DNA of 64,000 nt from Sordariomycetes sp. S80-01Y (lineage: Eukaryota > Ascomycota > Sordariomycetes): assembly GCA_037042185.1 (NCBI GenBank), contig JAXQJY010000031.1:496001-560000 (forward strand), given 5' to 3'. Of this stretch, positions 20,615 through 31,130 are shown piece by piece. Every line of letters begins with the position of its first letter. The first letter of the stretch is position 1. A program made the translations under genes and the position numbers. The notes beneath the pieces were generated by a model. The model worked only from the letters and a program-made list of their open reading frames with translations. It had not been told where the DNA came from and made no database searches.

Positions 20615-22411
20615 TTAAGCGTACAGCTTCTTCTCGTAAGCCTCCATGTTGACGTTGCCCTCCATCTGCGCGCTCGAGGTGCGCAGCTCGAAGCGCATGC
20701 TTCCGTTGGTGGCAGACTCGTGGAGGATGGCCAGGCTGGTCATGCCGCAGTCCTGCATGGAGTGCTTGAGACCGGCAGCGAGGTAAGGGATGAACTTGTT
20801 GATGCTGCCCCGGTGCGCCACCGCGCCGGACACGCCTTGCGCGACCAGCACGGAGTCACCCTCGGAGAAGTACCGCGCCGTGCCGGCGTTGCTCTTCTGG
20901 GAGTCCTTGCCGCCACCGCCAGCCTTCTTGTCCTGCATGGCATCGATGGAGCCCATGCCACGGTAGGCCTTGACCAGCTTGCCCTCGCGGGAAACGAAGG
21001 ACGTACCGGGGGACTCGGTGGTACCGGCCAAAAGACCGCCCATCATGACGGTAGAGGCACCGAGGGCGAGGCCCTTGACGATGTGTCCGACGTTCTGGAT
21101 ACCTCCGTCTGCCATGGTGGGGACACCGAAGCGAGCGGCGAAGGCCGAGACGGAGTAGACAGCCGCGGCTTGGGGCCGGCCCACGGCCATGACCTCCTGG
21201 GTAATGCAGGCGGAGCCGGAACCCATACCGATACGGATACCGTCAACGCCGGCGGCGATGAGAGAGGCGGCTTGTTCGCGCGTAACGACGTTGCCGCCGA
21301 CGACATCCAGACCAGGGAACTCCTTCTTGCACCACTTGATCATCTCGATCTGGTACATGGAGTTACCCTGCGAGCTGTCCAGGATGACGACGTCGAGGCC
21401 GGCATCAACCAGCTTCTGCAGCCTGAGCTTGTCCTCGGGCCGGGTGCCGATGGCGGCAGCGCAGATGAGCTGCTTGCTGTCCGGCAGCTTGGAGGCCAGG
21501 GGGAAGTGCTGGTTCTTGGTCAAGTCAGAGCGCGAGATCATGGACACGAGGTTGCCGGACTCGTCGACGATGGGCAGCTTGCCCTTCTTGGACTTGGCGA
21601 GAAGGCGGTTAGCCTCGAGGAGGGTGATGCCGGACTTGGCGGTGACGAGGTCGGTGACCATGACCTTGTCGATGGTGGTGTTGACGTCGTCCTCGAACTG
21701 GATGTCACGGTTGGTGACGATGCCGAGGAGCTTGGAGCCGAGCTTGCCATCCTCTGGTCATTGTCAGCACTGTTCGGGGATACAGATGTAACAAAGATGT
21801 GGTATGGATAGGTGGTCATAGTATGGTTGTCCTCATGGCCTTGCGACCTATTTGGTGGAACGAAAGTTATTTTGAAAGGTGTATAATCACGTCACGGCGT
21901 CAACGTCAAGCAGAGAGAGATGTGGCTTACCAGTCACGGGGAAACCGCCAAAGCCCCATTTCTCCTTGAGAGCAATGGCCTCACCGACGGTGGTGTTGCG
22001 GTCGATGACGACGGGGTCGTTGATGAAGCCGTTCTCGTAGCGCTTCACCTTGCGCACCATGTCGGCCTGGGCATCAGGGCTGCAGTTGTGGTGGATAACA
22101 CCGAGACCACCCTGCAGGGCCATGTGGATGGCCATCTCGTGCTCCGTGACGGTGTCCATGGGGCTGGAGACGAAGGGAGTTTTGAGGGTGATGCGCTTGG
22201 TGACAGGCGAGTCCAGGACGACCTCGCTGGCGGGGAAGCCAATGTAGCCCGGCAGCAGCAGGAAGTCGTTGTAGGTCAGACCGCCGTGCTTGGTCGTGTC
22301 CATGAGCTGGTGCAGGTCCAGCCCATCGCGGCTGTTGTACTCGGCGAGGACATCGTGGGCGGTGGAGGGGTCGAGGAGCTTGACGGCCCCGTTGAGGGCG
22401 GCGGCGGCCAT
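20615..22411 (-). CDS. imdA: Inosine-5'-monophosphate dehydrogenase
   Basis: This enzyme oxidises IMP to XMP with NAD+, the committed step of GMP synthesis, in the cytosol. Exons 22411-21931 and 21753-20615 give 539 aa; the 177-bp intron is long for this window. The TIM barrel starts with [18 protein letters not shown] and SPMDTVTE. Two CBS repeats occupy about 120-235 and the intron falls in the first (GGFPVT-EDGK). The catalytic Cys is about residue 343 in [11 protein letters not shown], with the GRPQ follow-on, [14 protein letters not shown], and the flap [12 protein letters not shown] with RYFSE (catalytic Arg-Tyr). Yeast has Ile where Ala precedes the Cys; I believe Ala is usual in filamentous fungi, so this is not taken as a resistance marker. 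The protein ends ...KKLYA without an obvious targeting signal. Confidence 0.96.
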
Positions 22412-22937
22412 TGCGGCGAGCAGAGCGAACTGATCGAAGGAAAAGGAGGGTGTGAGGATAGAAGCGCAGTTGACCTGAGCGGTGCGAGGTGACTGCAGAG
22501 ATTGAAAGGTTGCTTCTTCCCGTTAAGAGAAGAGGAGGGGGAGGAAAAGTGTGGCAGACCGCTCGAAATTTTTATTTTCTCCCAGGGACCCTCCCGGCCT
22601 CAGGCTCAGGCTCAGGTCAGCAGCCTGAGCGCTGCAGGTGCCACTGCAGTGGAGCGCCACTGGCAGCGGCTCCGGGAACGGCGGTCAGTGTGGGGTCGCC
22701 CAGGGCAGGAAAGGTACGTACCGAGTTTGACAGCTCCAGCCACGCGATGCTGCACACCAGCCTCAGTTTCACTCCGAACCGTGAACACACCTTTGAGGTA
22801 ACACGTATATTCCGCGAAGTAACTTTGAAGACTGTCTGGACCATTTGTGTCCAGACACATCCTCGATCTAATTTGACTATGTGCACGCGCTAACTATCAC
22901 ACAGAATATCATCGTCGCATCTCGAGACGGCGCACGC
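22412..22937. promoter_or_regulatory. IMPDH promoter region with GC-rich repeats
   Basis: About 190-250 bp upstream of the IMPDH start lie direct GGCTCAG units (near 22603-22616), their inverted form CAGCCTGAGC (22621-22630) and a perfect palindrome CCACTGCAGTGG (22641-22652). The rest is spacer to the phosphatase stop. No gene seen. Confidence 0.4.
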
Positions 22938-24447
22938 TTAGTCCCAGTTCTCACGCAGCAGCTCGGTGACCTCGTCCATGCTCACGTCGAGCACCTCCTC
23001 CAGGTACCGCGGCAGCTCGGTGTTGTCGTGCGCACCCGCCAAGTCCTTCTTGAGCTGCTCGCCCATCTCTCCGGCCGCGTACGCGTACAGTGTCACGTCG
23101 ACGGCCGAGTGACCGCCCGTGCTCCAGGCCACACCCGCGCGCTCAGACAGGAACTTGGCCAGGTTGCCGGCAAAGTCGCCCTCCAGGAGAGCATCGACCT
23201 CCTCAGACGTGGCGTCGGAAAGACCGTAGGTGGGCAGAATCTTCTCGCGCAGGTAGCCTTCCTTGTCGTCGCCTTCGTACTCGCTCCAGAGGTTGGAGAG
23301 GTAGTCGGTCGAGTGCTTGACGCCCTGCAGCGCGCGAGGGTCGTAGCCACCGGGGAGGGTGATGCCTCCCGTCTCGTGGTCGGCGACCGAGATCATGGCC
23401 GTGTCGGGGTGCTCATCGATCCAGCCCGTCACGAGCTCGATGACCTTGTTGTACTCCAGCACGTCCCAGAGGTGGGCGTTGGGGTCGTTGGCGTGCGAGG
23501 CATGGTCGATGCGCGACGCCTCGATCATTATGAAGTAGCCCTTGTCCTTGCAGTGGGTGGCGCGGTGAAGGGCATTGAGCGCCGTCTCGGACATCTCGGA
23601 CAGAGATGGCTCGCGGACGTCCTCGGCCTGCTCCTTTCGGTCGGCCTCGTAGGACAGGTCGCCGTCGTTGAAGAGACCGAGGAATGGCAGGCGTATATCG
23701 CCCTTGCCGTTCTCGAGATCGTCGAACTGGGTGCGGTTCTGGGCAACGTAGTAGCCCTTGTCTTCCGCAAAGCCGAACAGATCGACATCGTCGCCGCGGC
23801 ACGAACCAGAGTCGCTGTCAGGCTTGAAGTAGCAGCGACCTCCGCCGAGGAGAACATCAACACTCTGGTTCAGAGCGTGGGAGTAGCCGATCTGCTGGGC
23901 GGCGATGTCGTCGTAGCCGTTACGGTCGGCTGAGTGAGCAGAGTAGGCAGCAGGGGTGGCGTGGTTGATGATGGATGTCACAACCAGACCGGTCTTGAAG
24001 CCGTTCAGCTTGGCAGCCTCCATGATGGTACCGACGGGCTGACCGTCAGGCAGGATGCCGAGCATGCCGTTGTTGGTCTTGAAGCCAGTGGCCAGCGCGG
24101 TACCGGCGGCGGCGGAGTCGGTGACAAGGTTGTTGGCCGAGTGGGAGAAGGTAGTGCCGAGAGCCTATCTCTGTCAGCCTTCACGTCTCCTCGCAATGCT
24201 CCTTTCGGGTAGTTTCTTTCGAGTGAGAGGACACGAGGGAACTTACAGCAAGGTCGACAGGCAGCTCAGAGAACTTGCCAGGCGCGCTGGGCGTGGCATC
24301 GCCCTCAGCCATGGCAAGGTACGCACGGGCGAGGGTGCTCGACGCAGGCGCCATGCCGTCCGGCACGATGAAGATGAAGTTCTTGGGGGCGATGGCGCCC
24401 ATGGCAGCGCCGGCCATGGTGCCGGCAAGGACGGCGGAGGTCTTCAT
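22938..24447 (-). CDS. Secreted alkaline phosphatase
   Basis: This is a two-metal phosphomonoesterase of 475 aa. Exons 24447-24247 and 24164-22938 are split by an 82-bp intron. Residues 1-18 are a signal peptide (MKTSAVLAGTMAGAAMGA). Metal and catalytic residues are visible: Asp30 in VPDGMAP, Ser84 in TDSAAAGTA, the NHATPAAYSAH segment, EASRIDHASHAND, ADHETGG and TGGHSAVDV. It is full length for the family. Secretion to the wall or medium, or to the vacuole as in yeast Pho8, is possible; there is no membrane anchor after the signal, which favours secretion. It lies upstream of IMPDH on the same strand, with no functional link visible. Confidence 0.93.
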
Positions 24448-25744
24448 GGTGCTTCTGGGAGGGACTGATTTGAAGCTAGAGCTGTCAAGTGACAGGTCGC
24501 GACCTTGGACCTAGGAGGGAGGAAGGCGGAGAGATAGAGGGGGAGTGAAAGGCAAGGCTGGAGCAGAGCTGGAGATCTCACGAGCCACGCGGGTTCCCTC
24601 CGGATCCTCGCGTCTTTATATTCTCGCCCTCACTCCCACGTCTCTGCGTTGCATTGCATATCGGCCCCCTCATCGCCTGTTCTTGGTCTCTCTTGGCCGC
24701 GAAATTACAACCCCTCTCAAGGTCGAGTGCCAAGTTGCGCTCGCAGGTCCAAGACCTCAAAGGGTCCTTCGCTGGTTGAGGCAGGGATCCGCCGGGCGTC
24801 CTCCCATCGAAGCATCCACAGCACGTTCCAACGAGGTTCCAACAAGGTTCCGACAAGATAAACGTGCATCTGAGCCTTGCAAGGCTGCCCCCGGATCGGA
24901 GGACGGATGGCCAATGGTGGCTTACACGTGCCGAAGCGTACCTGGCGGAGCTGCAGGCCGCCAAGAGAGGCCCTGATAGGCTGCGCGTTCCAAAGACGGG
25001 GATTTTACCAACTTAACCTTACTGAGTGGGGTTGATGGGAGAGGTCGAGCCATTGTTTCTTCCCACTCCGGTTCCTACTGCCCGCACTATTTGGTCCTTT
25101 TTGCCTGGCATTGGATACATGCGGACTTTACGATCTCGGATTTCGGAGTCAATCAGGAGTTGCGGTCGTCTTGGAAATTGAATATTTTGGGCGGTGAGAG
25201 TGGAGTTCCCATGAGCCATCACTCGCCCTCCGAATACCCCCATCATCACGCATTTGTTGAAAAGTCGCTTCTGAGTCTTCATAATCGTAACTGGGTGTGA
25301 TCTGTGGCGATACGCCAAGCACGATATCTCTGTCTTTTGCTGCTTGATGTAGGTGACAAAGGAAGAGGGAGTTAGGGTCAGTGTGAGCATACAAGAACCA
25401 ACAAGGGGAACACACGACCCAAAAAGCGGCCTCAAGACTTACCTAAGAAGAAGATGCCTTTCCGAACAGATTAACACGTGGATATTACGTTAGCGTCTTC
25501 GCTAGTTCAAGGTGCGATAACCTCTCTGCCCCGGTCAAGAAACTGCGAGTGTGAGTGCAGAACAACTTGGGAAACCCCAACTGCTCCGTTGAGTTAATCG
25601 GGTTCCCTTTCTCATGGAGAGGACAGAGTTTTCTTGCACTTAGATAGCCGCACTGGCTCGCTTTTCCCTAATAGTATTTTAGGCCTTGCGTTAGCTTTCT
25701 GACGCTTTCTTATTACCCGATGCGTCCGTCATATTGAAGCCTTT
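24448..25744. other. Intergenic region, no gene seen
   Basis: The first 350 bp form the phosphatase promoter; the remainder has short frames on both strands with no family similarity that I can see. It is followed by the gene relic at 25.75 kb. Confidence 0.4.
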
Positions 25745-26340
25745 ACCAAATGAGCCGCCGCACGACCTGGCACCGAACCAAGATATGTGGCGGCGCTACT
25801 TTAATGTGGTCATTGAGCACCGTGCCTCTTTGGTCGAAACCAGCGTCGACGAGGTCGGGAAGCGCTTCGATTCGTGGATTAAGAAAAAACGTCAATCCTG
25901 ACGCCAAACCCAGGGTGTTCAACTCTCGCTACCGCTGTGGCCTCATGATTGACCAGGAGTGCATCGATAACCTCCTTGCAATGTCGCAGGACCCGTGTGT
26001 CAGCCTACAAGAGGACCCTCAGCGGTTCGATCGATGGGTCAAGGTCGTATGCAACATAGAGGAACCCGATGCCGGCAGGTTCTAACTACGCGTGGGCATC
26101 AGCGGGTTTCTGTGGAATCTGTGGTTCGGCTTAGACGATCCCGACGCCATGATTGAGTACGCGGCGTGCCCTGATGAGGCCGATGGGACACTAAATTACT
26201 GGGGTCAAGAGCGCCGTGACTACTACAGGTAGATGCTTCCCTCACTATACCAACAACCCAAACACCACATTCAAAGCTGTTGATAGTTTCGACATCGCAA
26301 TGACGATCTGCGATTTCCTGCTGATCCCCCAGTCAGTGGA
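25745..26340 (+). pseudogene. Relic of an unknown protein-coding gene
   Basis: Coding-like sequence continues through three different frames. One frame gives MWRRYFNVVIEHRASLVETS and KRFDSWIKK, the next RVFNSRYRCGLMIDQEC and DRWVKVVCNIEEPDAGRF, and the third WNLWFGLDDPDAMIEYAA and LNYWGQERRDYYR. The segments read as consecutive parts of one soluble protein, rich in Trp, Arg and Asp. The break between the last two has no intron of usable length, so I call it a decayed gene. The family is not recognised. A real gene with odd splicing or sequence errors is the alternative. Confidence 0.45.
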
Positions 26341-26591
26341 TTACCGAGTGCCCAGGACAGTCTGAACCCTCTGCGAGTCTGATGTCCTGAAATCCCTTTG
26401 TGTATGTGTGAACTTCTGAACAAGAGTCGTAAAAGATTATCAAGATCCTTTTAGTCCTACAATCACTCTTTTTTACACATCCAAGAGTTGAATCGTTATA
26501 CAAGATCGGCAAGCTTGTATGGTCTTCCCATATGCTGCTCGCTCCGTCGAAACCCAGACACACCAACTGGCGGGGAATATGAAGCGCACGC

Positions 26592-29291
26592 CTACAGCTG
26601 ATACCTAGGCATCCGCTGGGATGACTTCTTTAGCTCTCCCATGAGCTGAATCAGCTTGTCCGTCAAGTGCGGCATGTTCATTCCCTCGAAGTTTGCCTGC
26701 ACCACACCCACAACTGCCTCCAAAACCATGTCCGGGTTTGCAAGATGGATACTTGCTAAAGACCTTGTCTGGCTGCTCCCCTGAACAACCCACCTTATAC
26801 ATGGGCGTCCGCTCCCAAACTCAGCAAAGCGCTGCAAGGACATGCTCTCAGTGTCATCTAGCCAGACGTCCCCAACTGAGCTTGCACCATTTCCATTGCG
26901 GCAGGCAGTTCCGTCCACTACACGCTGTCGTTCAAACAGTAAGCCGTACACCCAAAACGCCAGACTCGCATGGTAAAGCAGGATGGCTTCAGGGCCCCTT
27001 ATTAAGCCTTTGGAGAGAGACTTGGCGGCCCGGAAGATTTGGCCCGCGTGCCAAATGGCGCGTCTTGCCCCTTCGCTCTTAACCCAGTCGCGGACCATGG
27101 GGTAGACGGCACGCGCTTGCTCGGTTCCCTCCATGCCGGCGAATATTTGGATATCTTCGAATGGCATGTGGAGATGCAGGTGGATGAGCTCAAACCACAT
27201 CGCCAAGGCTGGCGACGTGGACATGTGGTTGTCCAGGCTCAGCCGTAGGTGACTGAGGAGCTTCAGAAGTTCATCAAGCCTCGAATTTGTGATGAGGGCA
27301 TTCCATCTCCGTGGTCGCAGTCTCTGGAGTGATGCGAGGCGGGTGTATTCCCAGGTAAGGCTCCAGGCAAATGACAATATAGAGCGACTGGTTACCAAGT
27401 TATCCAACGAGTTACTGTGGGTATTGAAGATCTCAGGGTCATCGACTAAGTCGGCCACGGCTAGTCCTTGGGCATTGGACTGACTTGGGAAAGACGTCTT
27501 CCACTGCTCTGGGGTTGACGCCAACCATAGCTCTGCCGAATCCGGCAGCGGTAGCTGAACCTCGGTGTAAGAAACCAGCGGGGTGACGAGTAGCGCCATA
27601 GATGCGCTCATGTCATGCAGCATGAACCTAAAGGCCAGTCTCTTGAAAGACTCCGCTTCAACCCAAGACAACCACTTCTGACGGAGAGTCTCGCCTTGGG
27701 AGTCGCCAATGACAACCTCGGGGTAGGAATCCCTCTTGAACTTCCCGTTCCGCCTTAGCATAGTCAATGGAGGCAGGAGGAAGCTCTCTGCAATCTCGAC
27801 CTGCCGACCATGACCACTCCAAAGCCCAATCTCGAGGATGATGCAGAAGGCTTGGACAAGTTGAAGGTCTCTTACGAGTGTGTTGTCGCAGTCCCACTGT
27901 TGAAAGGAATCAGCAACCTGTTGTTCGGAACAAGTGATCGTGGGACAGGTGAGCTCACCATTTTCGCTGTTGCCAGCCGTACGCATTCTGCGATAGCATA
28001 GCCAAGCTTTGTCAACGCAGGATCCGAGGTCAGCACGGCGCCAGACGCGGCCATGGCCGCCAGAAGCTCTGGCCTCTTCTCATTTGGGTCGAACGAAGGC
28101 GCGTGAAGGAAGGAGGCAGCTTGCGACACAGAGGAGGTGAGATAGAACTGAAGCAGAGTGTCGAGCAGTTCGACGGAAGGGAAGGATAGCACCGCCTTAG
28201 GCAGACTCGCCGGATTGCAGGTCTTGACAACCAGTGTCAGTATGCTGTCACGAGTCGCTACACTAAGCCTGGCGCACGTAACCCGCGACTCTACGGACAG
28301 TCGCGACTCGGGGGAGGGATACTCGGCTGTCGGCGGAAGCGATAAGTGGTGATCCTCAGCTCCCGCAAAGTCTTTGGCGTTGGGGCGGAAGTGCCAGTGA
28401 GAGTTCCTAAAGGCTTCAGCGCACATGGACGCGGGCTGGCCAGGGTCGGTCGAGTTTCGAGATGGTGGCTGAGTTTCGGGCAGAGACGTGAGATTGCCGC
28501 CTAGCTCGAACGGCACACTGACATTGTATGAATCCAGGAATTGTAGATCCATATCGTCAAGATCAGTGTTGCCGTCGGCATTTAAGTCCATACCTTCGAC
28601 TGGGGTCCACTGGGTTGAGAGAAGATTCAGAGCAGGGAATCCCGTGAAGAAGGAGTCCGCGCTGCCTAGCGACTGATCTTCAAAGCGATTAGATGAAATT
28701 GACCGGCGTGGATCTGGGACTTACCTAAGTCTAGTGACTGATTTGTGTGCGTTTCCATCGGCTGAGCGAAAGACGCTGTATCAGGGGATGCAAAGCTTCC
28801 TTGATCCGGCTCCGATAGACCAAGGAGAGTGTCCTCTTGCTGGCACTCAGTGTCAGGTGGCGTGAAAGCAAAGTCCGCATCTGCCGAGGCGTCCCAAACG
28901 CACTCGAAGCCCTTCTCGACGCATCTCCGGCACGGCTTGTTCTCGGTACACCGGAGATGATTCGACGCGCACGCTTTGCATGCTTGGGCCACACGTCCTG
29001 CGTCCCGCGACGAGGCCTTACTGGCTCTTCCGCCTTGAGACTCATGTCCTGCTACATGCCTCTTCAGAAGGTCTGTTCTTGTGAAACTCTTGGAGCAGAC
29101 ATGACATCTGTGGGGCTTGAATTGCGTATCTTTGGTCGGTTAGTATGGGGCACAAGACAGACCCCGGACTCGATGAAGAGAGCCAGAAGGTGCTTACGTG
29201 AGCGCACATGTCGGGACAAATGATCCAATCTCTTGTAGTCCCGCTTGCAAAGGCCGCATTGGAACATGCCTGACTGCTGCGCAGTAGACAT
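26592..29291 (-). CDS. Transcription factor with two C2H2 fingers plus Zn2Cys6 cluster
   Basis: This 847-aa nuclear regulator has four exons: 29291-29198, 29129-28725, 28677-27959 and 27917-26592 (introns 68, 47, 47 and 41 bp; the last is counted between exons 3 and 4, and the list is 68, 47, 41 in order of the three junctions). Finger 1 is C12-x2-C15...H28-x3-H32, finger 2 C40-x2-C43...H56-x3-H60, then Zn2Cys6 C82-x2-C85-x6-C92-x5-C98-x2-C101-x6-C108. The first intron splits finger 1 after the final Ser. The C-terminal 450 residues resemble the fungal-specific transcription factor domain (SFLLPPLTMLRRNGKF, FELIHLHLHMPFEDIQIF). It stands at the edge of the aromatic cluster, divergent from the dioxygenase across 569 bp, so it is the likely pathway regulator (inference). 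Confidence 0.88.
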
Positions 29292-29860
29292 GGCTCACTG
29301 TCCGGGCGACGATGTGAGCGGTCAATGACGGACGGGAGGATGAACGGGGAGCTGGAGCCGGGATGCGCCGGCAAGTGGAGGTGGGGGTCTGAGAAGAGGA
29401 ATTGAGGATAAAGAAGGGCAGATGGATCGGTGTCGTGCCAGATGGATATATCGCGAGGGATGCGGGGAAGAGAAATGAAGTGTGGAGAGAGTCTGGGGTC
29501 GGAGAACACCGCGGCAATTGAAAAGAAGTTCTTGGTACGCATCCATCACAATTGGTGGCTGCTGTCGTCGAGGGTCTAGACTTGGCATGGAGAGGATGGA
29601 GCCTAGGCCCAGAGCATAATTGTGTTAGATTGAGAGTGATGGACGCGTGGTCTCGGGCCAGTCCTCCACATCCCGACGCCTCCGAACCCCCTCCAGGAGG
29701 CGGCCTGAAGGCCTGCGGCCGAAGAGCTGTGGAAGGGCTTTAGCAACATTCAATGTGCTGACTTGTTATAACGGGACTCGCTCAATTGCTGCTGAAGCCC
29801 CAGAAGCTGCTGCCCAAGTTGAACCAAGATAGCTACATCACCCAGAGAAGCGCTACCGAC
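29292..29860. promoter_or_regulatory. Divergent promoter, regulator and LigB dioxygenase
   Basis: This 569-bp shared region contains the CGG-N6-CCG site at 29359-29370, a TATA-like GGATATATCG near 29440, and GC-rich inverted motifs near 29695-29725 (GGAGGCGGCCTG, CCTGCGGCCG). No coding sequence is supported. Confidence 0.45.
29358..29372. promoter_or_regulatory. CGG-N6-CCG site A, candidate regulator binding site
   Basis: CCGGGATGCGCCGGC. It shares 12 of 15 positions with site B at 33142-33156, including both half-sites. Zn2Cys6 factors typically bind inverted CGG triplets; use by the cluster regulator is inferred. Confidence 0.4.
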
Positions 29861-30917
29861 ATGATGAGTACGATGGCCACATCTCCACAGTACATGAGTA
29901 GCCTTGACTAATCCGAACTCGTAGCAGCGTCCCCGGTTCCCGTGCACTTTTTCTCCCATGGTTCGACCATGATGCTGGGAGAGGAATCCGAGTCCGCGGA
30001 CTATTGGAAGAAGGCTGGCGACCATGCTCTGGCACACGGGTTCAAGGGTGTGATAATGATGGTACGCAAGAAATACAGTTCTTAGGGTGTTCAAAACGCT
30101 GATGATTATTAGGGTGCACACTGGGATACCGAAGGCAATGGAATCGAGGTTGCCATGAACCCGTCGCCCGGGAAAAGCCCAGTGGCCTATGTCCACCCGT
30201 CTAAGTATGTCGACTACAAGCTCAACCCTGACCTCCACACTGGGGAGCGATGTATCTCGCTGCTGAAGAATGCTGGATTTGAGGCAAGTGGAAATGAAAC
30301 TTTCGATTGGATTCATGACACCTACCTAGTACTTGTAAGTCAGCCATGACGGGCCCACAAGTAGCCATGCTCTTGACTTACTCTGTCTATCAAATCAGAT
30401 CAGGATGTTCCCTGATGGCTGCCCGCCAACGACGCTGATTTCAATGAATGCGCGGTTCGACCCTCATTTTCACCTGAAGGTTGGACAGACCCTTCGGTGT
30501 TTGCGCAAGGAGGGCTACCTAATCATCGGGTCAGGTGGCGCGGTTCACAACCTCTACCGCAACTATTGGGCACCAATGGTGTACTACTCCGACAATTTCG
30601 CCCAGGAGAAGCCCCCGGAGCCCTGGGCCTTGGAGTTCAGGCAGGCCGTGGAGGATGTCATCACCAACAACAGCGGGCCGCAGCTCAGAAGGGCTATGGT
30701 GCGGTTGATGAAGCACCCGCTGTACAGGGATGCGCACGCCACTGATGACCATTTCATTCCGGCTATGTTTGTGGCTGGTGCTGCCGGTGATGAGGAGGAT
30801 GAGGGTGTTTATGGAACCCTCGAGGCGGAGACGTGGGAATTGACCAACATGTGTAACAGCCAGTTCACATTCGGGCAGTGGCCGAAGACTCTGGGAACAA
30901 CCGTCCAGGCCAAGTGA
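29861..30917 (+). CDS. Class III extradiol (LigB/DODA-type) aromatic ring-opening dioxygenase
   Basis: This non-heme Fe(II) enzyme family cleaves catechol-type rings next to the two hydroxyls. The model has four exons, 29861-29867, 29925-30061, 30113-30334 and 30399-30917, and yields 294 aa. The first exon is only 7 nt; it is chosen because it alone gives a start in frame with VPVHFFSHGSTMML, which carries the first metal-site His. Other hallmarks are GAHWDT, the catalytic NARFDPHFHLKVG and GSGGAVHNLYRN, then DDHFIPAMFV. Length is normal for the DODA group. There is no signal peptide, so it is cytosolic. Expected partners are a hydroxylase that supplies the dihydroxy substrate and a hydrolase that takes the cleaved product, both encoded nearby. 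The substrate is not predictable. Confidence 0.87.
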
Positions 30918-31130
30918 CTGAGGGGGTGATCAAACAGGCTATTTAATCGCTAGTATGGCACGACGTATACAACTTTGTGGACCTTTAATTCCGAGTTGGT
31001 GCTCTTCCATCTATGTAATTTCAAGTGCGCTTGAAAAAAGCTATGATACAACAAAGTAGCTCTCATGCTCGTGGCTTGGAAATTTAGGGTTTTAGAGCAG
31101 ATCTATTGAGTTTATGAATAAAATAGGCCC

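Noticed and set aside
20597-21811. 404-codon plus-strand frame opposite IMP dehydrogenase
   Set aside because: Shadow of the biased codon use of IMP dehydrogenase on the other strand.
20615-22411. Ala before the catalytic Cys of IMPDH as a mycophenolate-resistance mark
   Set aside because: I believe this residue is usual in filamentous ascomycete IMPDH, and no mycophenolate-type synthase lies nearby.
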